Below are positions 18,001 to 26,451 of a stretch of 29,142 bases of DNA, in pieces. The notes below the pieces were generated by a model that worked only from the letters and a program-made list of their open reading frames with translations, was not told where the DNA came from and did no database searches. The position numbers and the translations under genes are program-made. The stretch is from Bacteroidaceae bacterium (lineage in GTDB: Bacteria > Bacteroidota > Bacteroidia > Bacteroidales > Bacteroidaceae): contig CAAGKZ010000051.1 in NCBI GenBank assembly GCA_900770665.1, positions 1-29,142 on the forward strand, written 5' to 3'. Position 1 is the stretch's first letter, and each line of letters begins with the position of its first letter.

Positions 18001-19545
18001 TCACTCGAACACCCTCAGGCAGTTGTCATTCGGGCGGCGCACACGCAGTACACGCGCCATCTCCGTAGCCATGATATTTGCAGGAGTGAGCTTATCCACA
18101 ACCGAATGTTCCACACCCGCGCCGTATATTACAACCGGGAACATTACAGGCGAACGGTAAACCTGACGCGACACAAGAAGTTCATCCTCAACCAGCCTCC
18201 ACCCCGGCATCAGACGCAGCCACAGGTCGCCCGAGCCCACCGGATTGTAACCGTTCTTGGCAAACTGCAGTTCAGGACTGAGCATACCGCCAAGGCGGTA
18301 TATGGTAAAGACATCCTCCACACCGTCAAGCGATTTGAGGAACTCCACAGCCTGTGAAACCACAGTCATCTTGTCAAGTTCCATTCTCTCAATCAGTTTG
18401 TTGTCGAGGAACAGCTGTGTGCCATACACACCCTCAATGTAATCACCCTTACCGAACTTGGCACTCAAATAGACGTTCAGCAGTGCCTGTATACGCTCCG
18501 AATACAATGTTCCCGATGGCAGACGGTAACTGCTGTTCTCTTCGCCGTTCTCCATGACATAACCTGTGGAAGACAACGACACAACAACGTTCTCAAGCCC
18601 TATTCTCTTGTCAAGCTCGTCAAACAATGCAGCGAGATTTCTGTCAAGGCGTGCATACATATCCTGCACCTCTATGGGACGATGCGACATGGGTGCACCG
18701 TCATAATTGCCGGCATAGTATGTAAGCGCAAGACAGTCAACCACATCGTCCTTGCCGACCTCACTGTTCTCAAGGAAAGCAAATGCCATCTCGTTCACCT
18801 CGTCGTTAATACAGGCCGTTGTCTTGTATGTAATGACATTCTTCTTGCCGTCGAAAGAGTATGAGAATGCCGATGGAGCCTTCTCACCGAAGTTGTTGTA
18901 TTCGCTTGTGCGGAAAAGCGGTGTCCACTTACGTGGTTTTCCCTGCACTTTCTTGTTCATGTCGGCCGCCCACGAAGGATAGAGACCGTAGTACGAAGAA
19001 CTGCTCCAATATCCTGCCATGTTGTTCTTCCACAGCACGATATCGGCAGCATGGCCACCGGCCAGAACTGCAGCATCACCATCGGGAGCTATCGAGCAGA
19101 CGATGGCATTTCCACGTGTAGCGCGCTTTATCTCATCCGTTATGGTTATCGATTTCAACGACGCAGGAGACAAGGCCTCATTGGAGTATACGCCTTTGCA
19201 GTTCTTGTCCTCCACGCAGTTCACCACACGCAGAGACTTGCGGTCGAGCCAGCGCTCGGCTACAATACCGCTCACATAGGGATTTGTTCCCGTAGAAAGA
19301 GTGGAAACGGCCGTTGCCCTGTCAATATTATCGAATGCATAATAGACATTCTCGTACACCTTACCGCTTGAAAGAAGGCGCTTGAAGCCACCATCGCAAT
19401 AAAGCCCCTCGAATTCATACAGAAAATCGGTTCTCAACTGGTCGACCACAATGCTTACATAGAGCTTGGGAGCCTTGTTTTCTTTCTGTGCAAAAAGAGA
19501 CGACGCACAGCACAGCAATGCAATCAGACAATATTTAATTCGCAT
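18001..19545 (-). CDS. Alkaline-phosphatase-superfamily protein, probably lacking metal ligands
   Basis: 514 residues, exported (signal peptide 1-19 ending LFAQ). The start KLYVSIVVDQLRTDFLYEF, the block GGFKRLLSSG and TLSTGTNPYVSGIVAERWLDR match the phosphodiesterase/PafA-type alkaline phosphatase fold. Asp35 in VVDQ is retained. However, other expected sites differ: the nucleophile region (usually TGPGHAS) reads DRATAVST; the DxxGHxFGP-like segment reads AGNYDGAPMS; the ADHG segment reads SLSSTGY; the last His-containing segment (GSHGSPY-like) reads RQVYRSPV. Most metal ligands thus seem absent, so hydrolysis is doubtful. It overlaps the upstream DUF4105 gene by 22 bp with a good AGGATAGGAT RBS, so the two are coupled. 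Confidence 0.82.
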   Translation of the reverse strand: MRIKYCLIALLCCASSLFAQKENKAPKLYVSIVVDQLRTDFLYEFEGLYCDGGFKRLLSSGKVYENVYYAFDNIDRATAVSTLSTGTNPYVSGIVAERWLDRKSLRVVNCVEDKNCKGVYSNEALSPASLKSITITDEIKRATRGNAIVCSIAPDGDAAVLAGGHAADIVLWKNNMAGYWSSSSYYGLYPSWAADMNKKVQGKPRKWTPLFRTSEYNNFGEKAPSAFSYSFDGKKNVITYKTTACINDEVNEMAFAFLENSEVGKDDVVDCLALTYYAGNYDGAPMSHRPIEVQDMYARLDRNLAALFDELDKRIGLENVVVSLSSTGYVMENGEENSSYRLPSGTLYSERIQALLNVYLSAKFGKGDYIEGVYGTQLFLDNKLIERMELDKMTVVSQAVEFLKSLDGVEDVFTIYRLGGMLSPELQFAKNGYNPVGSGDLWLRLMPGWRLVEDELLVSRQVYRSPVMFPVVIYGAGVEHSVVDKLTPANIMATEMARVLRVRRPNDNCLRVFE

Positions 19546-20714
19546 ATCCTATCCTTGTAAATGTGAAACAATGAACGCGCAAGCAGAGCCGCTGCGCAGA
19601 AGTAAATGGGCGCAGGATATACCTGAGGGGCAAACAGCGCAGTCAAGACAAACAGAATTACAAATGCGACCTGTACCCATGCAACACCCATCGGTTTATG
19701 TTTCCTTATTTTGTGTACATATATCGGCAGCAGCACGAGAGCCAACGGATTCAGCAACACTATCAGCCAGTTGTTCCCCACAGCCGGGTGTGCCGAGAAG
19801 AGCGCCATGAACAGCAACAATGCACCCGACAATCCCTGCAGCAACATCAGAACAACATCCACCCCCCAGTATGTCTTACGCTTGCGCAGCTCGCACAGCA
19901 TAGCAATGAATGTGGCAAGCAACAGAAGCAAGGATACATTGAAAGGCGTGAGATTATTGCGGACCACCACCTTTTCTTCGGGCTCGAGAAGCACATTATT
20001 CTCGCAGACAAGTTTTCTCTCTGCCCCATCGGCCGACACAACATAGGCACTCTCAAGGTCGTTCATGAAATTATTTGGCAGGAACTGTCTCTGATAGTGC
20101 GACATCTCCTTGTCCACGTCGGCACCAAGCAACAAATTTATACCAAACGCATACCACGGATTTTCCTTGGCAGGTGCATTGAGTACATCACGATATGTCT
20201 CTCCCTGTGGAGTATCGTTCTTATACACCACTTCACCGCTTCCTGTGAGCGCCTCGAGCAATTTGTCACGCACCTTGGTGGTACAGTTGTTGTCGAGATA
20301 ACGGTAACGATAGACGCGGTTTTCGGGTTCAAGGTTCAGCAAGAGACTCCCGAAAAGAGACTCGGCCTCTTCATCGGTCAGGTCGAGCACCTGCTCCACC
20401 ACTCCCGAGCCACGCATTGCATATTCGGGCAGAAAATCGGCATAGTCGGTACACCCAACCATATAATCGGTCTCGCCAAGCACAAAACGCCAGCCGAAAT
20501 TGGGAGTACTGAAATCGAAGAGGCCATAATTGAAGACAACATCGATATCCCTTGAAGTATCACGATAGCGCAAGGCCGTATGGCCGTAAAGGGCATATAC
20601 CTCTTCACCCGGCGAACAGGTGAGCACACTGACCTTCACCTCGGCACGTGACGTATTGACCATCGAAAGACCGAGGAAACAGAACAAAAGTATCCGCTTG
20701 ACTGTATTATTCAT
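19524..20714 (-). CDS. DUF4105 (Lnb N-terminal domain) membrane protein
   Basis: 396 residues. A signal peptide or membrane anchor (1-24) is followed by the DUF4105 domain with two conserved motifs: LYGHTALRY (His45) and LDNNCTTKVRD (Cys144). Their His and Cys recall the papain/NlpC-like active pair proposed for this fold. The FNYGLFDF and LGETDYMV segments are also typical. From about residue 260 there are four to five membrane helices (FNVSLLLLLATFIAMLCEL and others) and a basic tail. The catalytic part is likely periplasmic. The gene starts a two-gene operon with the phosphatase-like protein. Substrate unknown. Confidence 0.87.
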   Translation of the reverse strand: MNNTVKRILLFCFLGLSMVNTSRAEVKVSVLTCSPGEEVYALYGHTALRYRDTSRDIDVVFNYGLFDFSTPNFGWRFVLGETDYMVGCTDYADFLPEYAMRGSGVVEQVLDLTDEEAESLFGSLLLNLEPENRVYRYRYLDNNCTTKVRDKLLEALTGSGEVVYKNDTPQGETYRDVLNAPAKENPWYAFGINLLLGADVDKEMSHYQRQFLPNNFMNDLESAYVVSADGAERKLVCENNVLLEPEEKVVVRNNLTPFNVSLLLLLATFIAMLCELRKRKTYWGVDVVLMLLQGLSGALLLFMALFSAHPAVGNNWLIVLLNPLALVLLPIYVHKIRKHKPMGVAWVQVAFVILFVLTALFAPQVYPAPIYFCAAALLARSLFHIYKDRICELNIV

Positions 20715-20738
20715 AATATACTTAACCTTTAATATTTT

Positions 20739-20775
20739 GCAAAGATATTAACAAACGAGCGAGAAATACGAAGCT
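20739..20775. repeat. 37-bp promoter-proximal direct repeat, copy 1
   Basis: gcaaagat...gaagct, 35 of 37 positions identical to copy 2 at 20823-20859. Period is 84 bp. Confidence 0.92.
20740..20747 (-). promoter_or_regulatory. -7 element of the DUF4105 operon (proximal copy)
   Basis: Minus strand TATCTTTG, a perfect TAnnTTTG match, 26 bases upstream of the ATG at 20714. No clear TTTG at 20-nt spacing. Confidence 0.55.
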
Positions 20776-20822
20776 AAGCTTCAGTATTTTTCAAAGCGAG
20801 TGCAGATTATCTTCGCCGTAAG

Positions 20823-20859
20823 GCAAAGATACCAACAAACGAGCGAGAAATACGAAGCT
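20823..20859. repeat. 37-bp promoter-proximal direct repeat, copy 2
   Basis: Second copy of the repeat at 20739-20775, with two substitutions (tt to cc in the atta/acca segment). Both copies include the -7 element and the segment aacaaacgagcgagaa. Confidence 0.92.
20824..20831 (-). promoter_or_regulatory. -7 element of the DUF4105 operon (distal copy)
   Basis: Minus strand TATCTTTG in the second repeat copy, 110 bases upstream of the ATG. It could be a second start site. Confidence 0.4.
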
Positions 20860-20977
20860 TGCCTTGAAAAATTCGCAAGTAGCCGACAAAATGTTATAAT
20901 TACACACAAAAGCGCACATTCACAAACCAAATGCAATATCTTCAAAAGAATTATTTAAAAATATGGATTATTTGCAG

Positions 20978-20985
20978 TATCTTTG
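20978..20985 (+). promoter_or_regulatory. -7 element of the coaX operon
   Basis: TATCTTTG, with a TTTA (20954-20957) 20 nt upstream in the -33 position. It is 25 bases before the TTG start, so the leader is short (about 18 nt). Confidence 0.65.
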
Positions 20986-21009
20986 CGGACAATTTAACAC
21001 AAGGCAGTT

Positions 21010-21738
21010 TTGAATCTAATAATAGACATAGGGAACAACAGCGCAAAGTTCTTTCTTTTCCAAGGCGAACAGATAATCCTGCACACAAGGAAAGAGAACT
21101 CTTCGTTCGATGTCATTGATGAATGGAACAGACTATACGACATTGACAAAGTCATTGTCTCATCAGTGATAACGGAAAGCCAAAGTTTGTTGGACGAAAT
21201 ATCCAAGCTGCAATGCCCTGTCATAAGGTTCGATAAAAGCACCCCCCTGCCACTTGAAGTAAACTACAGGACACCCGGCACATTGGGCAGCGACAGGATT
21301 GCTGCTGCAGTTGGTGCATGGGGCGAGGCTCCCGGCCGCAATATTCTTGTCATAGATGCCGGCAGCGCCATAACTATCGACTTCGTGGGCAAGGACGGCA
21401 AATACAATGGCGGCAATATTGCACCGGGCATAAAAATGCGTTTAAGAGCATTGCACGAATATACCGACCGCCTGCCAATGGTTGAGAAGGAAGGAGACAT
21501 CCCCACAATCGGCTACGACACCGAAACAGCCATCCGTAGCGGCGTAATAAATGGCGTTTGCCACGAGATTGAGGGCTACATTAACGAATTTAAACAAAAA
21601 TATTGCGACGTTTTGGTTTTTTTAACTGGTGGAGACGAAAAACCTTTGAAAAATCGCATAAAAAGTTGCATCTTTGCAGATAAATATTTGGTCGCCAAAG
21701 GACTGAATAGAATTTTGAACGATTATGGCAATAAATAA
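21010..21738 (+). CDS. coaX: Type III pantothenate kinase
   Basis: Phosphorylates pantothenate, the first step of CoA synthesis; type III enzymes use no feedback inhibition by CoA. 242 residues fits the family. The N-terminus MNLIIDIGNNSAK is the phosphate-binding motif (normally DIGNT; here Asn replaces Thr), followed by GSDRIAAAVGAW, the DAGSAITIDF motif with its key Asp and the GGNIAPG loop. The start must be TTG at 21010, since no ATG or GTG precedes the first conserved strand; AAGG lies just upstream. The next gene starts inside its last codons (14-bp overlap). Confidence 0.93.
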   Translation: MNLIIDIGNNSAKFFLFQGEQIILHTRKENSSFDVIDEWNRLYDIDKVIVSSVITESQSLLDEISKLQCPVIRFDKSTPLPLEVNYRTPGTLGSDRIAAAVGAWGEAPGRNILVIDAGSAITIDFVGKDGKYNGGNIAPGIKMRLRALHEYTDRLPMVEKEGDIPTIGYDTETAIRSGVINGVCHEIEGYINEFKQKYCDVLVFLTGGDEKPLKNRIKSCIFADKYLVAKGLNRILNDYGNK

Positions 21739-22987
21739 AAAAATATTTGCATTACTGTTGATTATATTCTCCGTTATCGGTGCATCGGCCGACAATGGAA
21801 TCAACTCTCCATATTCACGTTATGGAGTGGGCATCCTTTCGGACCAGAGCCTGGGCATCAACCGCCAGATGGGAGGTTTGGGATACGCGCTGCGCACACA
21901 CCGCTTCATAAACATAAAGAACCCCGCGTCGTTCTCCGAGGCCGACACGCTGACAATGCTTTTTGAGGCCGGTTTCTCAATGCAGAACGTGAATTTCAAG
22001 GAGGGCAACAAGCGTGTGAACGCAAGAAATGCAAGTTTCGACTACGTTGCCATACAGTTCCGCCTGTGCAAGGGACTTGGCCTGTCGGCCGGTTTCCTCC
22101 CATACTCCAACGTGGGATACTCGTTCAGCACCACCTCGTCACAGGGTACCAATGAAGTGCACAGCGAGACATACAACGGAACAGGCGGCCTTTACCAGCC
22201 ATACATCGGACTCGGTTGGAAGCCATTCTCATGGATTGCAGCCGGTGTCACAGGTTCATATATATATGGCGACATCACCCACCAGGTGGTATCGGAGTTT
22301 GCGAACAGCACCAACCGTTCAAAGACATACAATGCCACCATCAGGAGCTACAGGGTCGATTTCGGTCTGCAACTGATGGCAAAGTTGGCACCAAAGCATC
22401 ACCTGACATTTGGAGCGGCATACTCTCTTGGACACAACATGAATGCAAAGGCCACGCTGACAAGCACCACATCGGGCGCAACCGACAAAACAGACATCCC
22501 CGGCGGCTTTGCACTTCCCAACACCTATGGCGGAGGCTTTGCCTACAGGTATGACGACCAGTGGACAATAGGCGCCGATTACACCTACGAGCAATGGAGC
22601 AGTTCCACATTCTTTGACAAGGCAGGCAACGACGGCATTAGCACCGGCACCGACAGAAGCAAGATTTCATTGGGAGCCGAGTATGTTCCCAACCAGTTCT
22701 CAAAGAACATGCTCAAGATGTTAAGCTACAGAGCCGGCGTCCATTATGCGCAGCCATACACCAGAATCAACGGACACGAAGGTTGTGACGAATATGGAGT
22801 GAGTGCAGGTATCTCGGTACCGTTCTATAACAACAATAACAACTACAGCCACGGAACGCTGCACATATCGGGAGAATTCATCCATCTGCGGCCACGCTCG
22901 GCAGGACTGATAACCGAAAACTATTTGAGAATCAACATAGGAATAACATTCAACGAAAGTTGGTTCATGAAGTTAAGAGTAAGATAA
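21725..22987 (+). CDS. Outer-membrane beta-barrel protein (porin/FadL-like)
   Basis: 420 residues. Residues 1-22 are a signal peptide (MAINKKIFALLLIIFSVIGASA). The mature start NGINSPYSRYGVGI is typical for a Bacteroidetes OMP family found after coaX. The rest has many amphipathic strands with Gly and aromatic residues (LGLSAGFLPYSNVGYSFS, WTIGADYTYEQWSSS) and long polar loops. Its Gly-rich strand pattern and repeated GxGW-type turns suggest a 12-16 stranded barrel. Overlap with coaX (14 bp) and close spacing to the TPR gene (18 bp) support one operon. Transport substrate unknown. Confidence 0.82.
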   Translation: MAINKKIFALLLIIFSVIGASADNGINSPYSRYGVGILSDQSLGINRQMGGLGYALRTHRFINIKNPASFSEADTLTMLFEAGFSMQNVNFKEGNKRVNARNASFDYVAIQFRLCKGLGLSAGFLPYSNVGYSFSTTSSQGTNEVHSETYNGTGGLYQPYIGLGWKPFSWIAAGVTGSYIYGDITHQVVSEFANSTNRSKTYNATIRSYRVDFGLQLMAKLAPKHHLTFGAAYSLGHNMNAKATLTSTTSGATDKTDIPGGFALPNTYGGGFAYRYDDQWTIGADYTYEQWSSSTFFDKAGNDGISTGTDRSKISLGAEYVPNQFSKNMLKMLSYRAGVHYAQPYTRINGHEGCDEYGVSAGISVPFYNNNNNYSHGTLHISGEFIHLRPRSAGLITENYLRINIGITFNESWFMKLRVR

Positions 22988-23005
22988 ACAAAACATAAGA
23001 TACAA

Positions 23006-24436
23006 ATGATGAAAAAACTATTTTTTGCATTGATTGCATTCGCAGCAATCACAGCAAGCGCCCAGAACGGCGTTAGCACCCCCTACCGTTTCGGCCAGGG
23101 CGAGGACAGCACACGATGCATCCAGAACATCAGCATCATGAACACCAACGTAAAGAACAAGGATTACAAGGTTGCTTACGACTCTTGGAAGGTTCTTTTC
23201 GAGGAGTTCCCCGTTGCACGTGTCGATACTTACACAAACGGTATAAAGATTCTGAGTGAGTTCATCAAGACCGAAGCTGACCCAGCAAAGAAGGAGGAGT
23301 ACATCGACCTGCTCATGGCCGTTTATGACCAGGAGATCAAGTACCTCGACTATCTCCAGGAGATTACAAAGACAAGATTGTCCGAGGGTCAGATTCTTGG
23401 CAAGAAGGTTATTGACCTTCTCAAGTACCGCAAGGACGCTCCCGTAGATGAGATTTACGACATGCTTGCCAAATCAGTATCACTCGAGCAGGGACAGTCT
23501 GAGTATGTAGTGACCGAGCTCTTCATGAAGTATTCAGGTCTCAAGTACAAGAACGACGCCAACCACGGCGAACAGATTATCGAGGACTACCTCAACGCAT
23601 CTGTATATATTGTTGAGGTACTCGACAAGTACCACGACAAGATTGAGGAGTGCGAGCAGAAGTACCAGGCCGAGGGCGACCCCAAGGACAGCATCAACGC
23701 CGGCAAGTACAGCAAGATGATTGACGCGTCACGCGTTGCAAAGAGCAACATCGACGCCTACTTCATCAACAGTGGCGCAGCTTCTTGCGAGGACCTCGAC
23801 AGAATCTACGCTCCGCTCATTGAGGAGAACAAGAACAACATCGAGTACCTGAACAAAGTCATCACAGTCATGGCTATGCTGAGATGTACAAACCAGGATG
23901 CATACCTTGCAGCATCGGAATACGCTTTTGAAATTGACCCCAATCCAACATCAAAGGCTGCCATGGGTTGCGGTTACCGCTACTTCAAGAAGGGTGAGAT
24001 TGACAAGGCAATGGAGTACTTTGACCGCGCCATCGAGCTCGAGACCAGTGTTACCAACAAGGCTGAGCTTTGCTACAAGGTTGCCGACATCTACTACAAC
24101 CTGAGCAAGTATGGCAAGGCACGTTCTTATGCACAGAAGGCTCTCGCCCTCAACTCAAAGTATGGTGCTCCACACATCCTCATTGCACGTTGCTATGCCG
24201 CAACTCCTACATGGAGCGACGACAACACACTCAACAACTGTACATACTACCTGTGTATCGACCGTCTGGAGCGTGCAAAGAGCGTTGACCCATCAGTAAA
24301 ACGTGAGGCCGACAAACTCATCGCCGCTTACAAGAAGTACACTCCATCAAGCGAAGAACTCTTCATGAAGGGTTACAAGAACGGTGAAAAGGTTACAATC
24401 GGTGGTTGGATCAATGAAACAACAACAATCCGCTAA
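23006..24436 (+). CDS. Exported tetratricopeptide-repeat protein
   Basis: 476 residues. Residues 1-20 are a signal peptide (MMKKLFFALIAFAAITASAQ), so it works in the periplasm or at the outer membrane. TPR-like helical pairs include VKNKDYKVAYDSWKVLFEEFP (about 50-70), YRYFKKGEIDKAMEYFDRA (about 325-345) and YYNLSKYGKARSYAQKALAL (about 360-380). It probably acts as a protein-binding scaffold. Gene order (OMP, TPR, lptC) recurs in Bacteroidetes, hinting at a role in envelope assembly. ATG at 23006 is followed by a second ATG; either could start. Confidence 0.85.
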   Translation: MMKKLFFALIAFAAITASAQNGVSTPYRFGQGEDSTRCIQNISIMNTNVKNKDYKVAYDSWKVLFEEFPVARVDTYTNGIKILSEFIKTEADPAKKEEYIDLLMAVYDQEIKYLDYLQEITKTRLSEGQILGKKVIDLLKYRKDAPVDEIYDMLAKSVSLEQGQSEYVVTELFMKYSGLKYKNDANHGEQIIEDYLNASVYIVEVLDKYHDKIEECEQKYQAEGDPKDSINAGKYSKMIDASRVAKSNIDAYFINSGAASCEDLDRIYAPLIEENKNNIEYLNKVITVMAMLRCTNQDAYLAASEYAFEIDPNPTSKAAMGCGYRYFKKGEIDKAMEYFDRAIELETSVTNKAELCYKVADIYYNLSKYGKARSYAQKALALNSKYGAPHILIARCYAATPTWSDDNTLNNCTYYLCIDRLERAKSVDPSVKREADKLIAAYKKYTPSSEELFMKGYKNGEKVTIGGWINETTTIR

Positions 24437-24998
24437 TACAAACCGCACAATACGTCGTACAACAACTGCCTTATTGGCGGTTGTTGTACTGATTTTACAT
24501 ATCTCGTGCAAGAAAGACACACGAGGCACCATCCCCTCATTTGAGCACCCCGATTCGGTTGCAATAATGAGCACATACGGAGTAAACACCGTGATAAGCG
24601 ACTCGGGACACATCTGCTACAACATTGACGCCGACGAGTGGTTGGTATACAGCAAGCGCCAACCGCCATATTGGGCATTCGAGAAAGGCCTCTATCTTGA
24701 GAAATTCGACACGCTCATGAACGTTGAAGCAACCATAAAATGCGACACTGCATTCTACTTCAACGAATTGAAACTTTGGAAACTCATAGGCAACGTCAGC
24801 ATCAGGAACCCAAAGAACCAGCATTTCTACACCGACCTGCTCTATTGGGACCAGAACGAGGAACTCATATATTCCGATGCTTACATAAGGGTTGAACAGG
24901 AGGACCAGATAACGGAAGGCATCGGTTTCTCATCCAACCAGAACCTCTCTGTGTGGCAAATCAGAAATACAAAAGGAATCTACACCGTCGAAGACTGA
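24414..24998 (+). CDS. lptC: LPS export ABC transporter periplasmic protein LptC
   Basis: 194 residues. LptC takes LPS from the inner-membrane LptB2FG complex and passes it to LptA. The N-terminal membrane segment (LLAVVVLILHISC) ends in a lipobox-like ISC at Cys32, followed by the LptC beta-jellyroll with characteristic segments (DWLVYSKR-type DEWLVYSKRQ, LKLWKLIGNVSIRN, FYTDLLYWDQNEELIYSDAYIRV, GFSSNQNLSVWQIRN). I chose the ATG at 24414 (GGA 5-9 nt upstream); a GTG at 24384 would add ten residues that look uncharacteristic. It overlaps the TPR gene by 23 bp, suggesting translational coupling. Confidence 0.88.
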   Translation: MKQQQSANTNRTIRRTTTALLAVVVLILHISCKKDTRGTIPSFEHPDSVAIMSTYGVNTVISDSGHICYNIDADEWLVYSKRQPPYWAFEKGLYLEKFDTLMNVEATIKCDTAFYFNELKLWKLIGNVSIRNPKNQHFYTDLLYWDQNEELIYSDAYIRVEQEDQITEGIGFSSNQNLSVWQIRNTKGIYTVED

Positions 24999-25001
24999 TA
25001 T

Positions 25002-26264
25002 ATGTTGACACTCATATTACAACTTGCAATCGTCATTCTATTCTCGGCACTCTTTTCGGGAATGGAAATCGCATTCGTATCATCGAACAGGCTATTGCTT
25101 GGCATAGACCAGAACAACCGTTCGATGACCTCGTTTGTAATAAACAAATTCTACTCCAACAGCAACAACTTCATATCGAGTCTGCTGGTAGGCAACAACA
25201 TATCCATTGTCATCTACAGTATGCTCATGGCACAGTTCCTGGGCATTACCATCTTCAAGGACATGGAAGGTCAAGAGTCTTTGAGACTGTTTCTTGAGAC
25301 AATCATATCAACAATTGTCATCATCTTCACAGGCGAGTTTATTCCCAAGGCTCTCTTCCGCATAAACCCCAACCGCTCACTCAAAAGGTTTGCGCTCATC
25401 ACCTACCCCATCTACATCATCCTGTACCCCCTTTCGCGCTTCACCACCTTCTGTTCCACACTGCTGTTGCGCCTTTCCGGTATAAGAATAAAGGACGAGA
25501 CACGCGACACAACATTCTCAAAGACCGAACTCAACAATCTCATCCTCTCATCAATTGAAAATGCCGACAACGAAGAGGCCATAGACAATGACGTGAGGAT
25601 ATTCCAGAACGCTCTCGACTTCTCAAACATAAAGGTCAGGGACTGCCTTGTCCCACGTACAGAGATTGAAGCCGTGGAGTACAACACACCGCTCGAGGAG
25701 CTGAAATCGGTATTCATAGAATCGGGACACTCCAAGATTGTTGTCTACAAGGAGAACATCGACGACATCATCGGTTACATACACTCGTCCGAACTCTTCC
25801 GCATGGGCAAGAAATGGCAACAGAAGATATGCAAGATGCCGGTTGTCCCCGAGACGCTGTCGGCACAGAAGCTCATGCGCACACTCATGCAACAGAAAAA
25901 GTCATTGGCAGTTGTCATCGATGAGTTCGGCGGCACATCGGGTATCATCTCGCTCGAGGACCTTGTCGAGGAGATTATCGGCGAAATAGAGGACGAGCAC
26001 GACAACCAGAATCTTGTAGCCAAGTCACTCGGCAACAACGAGTACATCCTCTCGGGCCGCCTTGAGATTGAGCGCATAAACGAACAGTTCAACCTTGGCA
26101 TCCCCGAATCGGACGAGTACCAGACACTTGGCGGTTTCATCCTCGCACACCACCAGCGTTTCCCGCAGCTCAACGAAGTCATCAGCATCGGCAAGTTCAA
26201 GATACGCCCCATAAAGCAGCGCAGCACAAAAATAGAACTGGTAAAGCTGTCTATCGTCGGATAA
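25002..26264 (+). CDS. CNNM/CorC-like transporter with CBS domains (hemolysin family)
   Basis: 420 residues. An N-terminal DUF21/CNNM membrane domain of about four helices (LILQLAIVILFSALFSGMEIAF; later IIYSMLMAQFLGI-type stretch; ETIISTIVIIFTGEFIPKAL) is followed by paired CBS domains (about residues 205-325: VPRTEIEAVEYNTPLEEL; IIGYIHSSELF; AVVIDEFGGTSGIISLEDLVEEIIGEI). The C-terminal CorC_HlyC domain (ILSGRLEIERINEQFN, YQTLGGFILAH) closes it. Proteins of this type are thought to move Mg2+ or other divalent cations. The ATG lies 3 bp after lptC. The hemolysin name is historical; haemolysis is not implied. Confidence 0.87.
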   Translation: MLTLILQLAIVILFSALFSGMEIAFVSSNRLLLGIDQNNRSMTSFVINKFYSNSNNFISSLLVGNNISIVIYSMLMAQFLGITIFKDMEGQESLRLFLETIISTIVIIFTGEFIPKALFRINPNRSLKRFALITYPIYIILYPLSRFTTFCSTLLLRLSGIRIKDETRDTTFSKTELNNLILSSIENADNEEAIDNDVRIFQNALDFSNIKVRDCLVPRTEIEAVEYNTPLEELKSVFIESGHSKIVVYKENIDDIIGYIHSSELFRMGKKWQQKICKMPVVPETLSAQKLMRTLMQQKKSLAVVIDEFGGTSGIISLEDLVEEIIGEIEDEHDNQNLVAKSLGNNEYILSGRLEIERINEQFNLGIPESDEYQTLGGFILAHHQRFPQLNEVISIGKFKIRPIKQRSTKIELVKLSIVG

Positions 26265-26308
26265 AACCTGAACAACACACCGCCAAAGCTTTACAAATTT
26301 TCAAACAC

Positions 26309-26347
26309 AATGGGTAAGAAATTGCAAAAAGGCATTTTTTACCCATT
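26309..26347 (+). terminator. Hairpin after the CorC-like gene
   Basis: aatgggtaagaaattgc (26309-26325) pairs with 26332-26347 apart from one mismatch and one gap; 6-nt loop. It lies 45 bases after the stop and upstream of a new promoter, so it may separate the two transcripts. Confidence 0.6.
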
Positions 26348-26396
26348 ATTTTGTGAACTTTTCCGTCAACTATTACAATTATTCAAAGCATTTTAG

Positions 26397-26404
26397 TAAC
26401 TTTG
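26397..26404 (+). promoter_or_regulatory. -7 element of the PpiD-like gene
   Basis: TAACTTTG, a perfect TAnnTTTG match, 47 bases before the ATG at 26452. No good -33 element is visible. Confidence 0.55.
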
Positions 26405-26451
26405 CCGTGATATACTCACAAAAATTAATAAACTAAAAATAAAATTGCATT

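Noticed and set aside
18001..19545. An active PafA-type phosphatase call
   Set aside because: Most metal-ligand blocks cannot be found, so I kept only the superfamily name.
19698..20555. A 285-codon plus-strand frame opposite the DUF4105 gene
   Set aside because: Antisense shadow; Gln/His/Ile-rich translation without signal or motif, while DUF4105 motifs are clear on the other strand.
24384..24413. GTG at 24384 as lptC start
   Set aside because: It would add ten residues and deepen the overlap; the ATG at 24414 has a GGA at proper distance and a normal membrane-anchor N-terminus.
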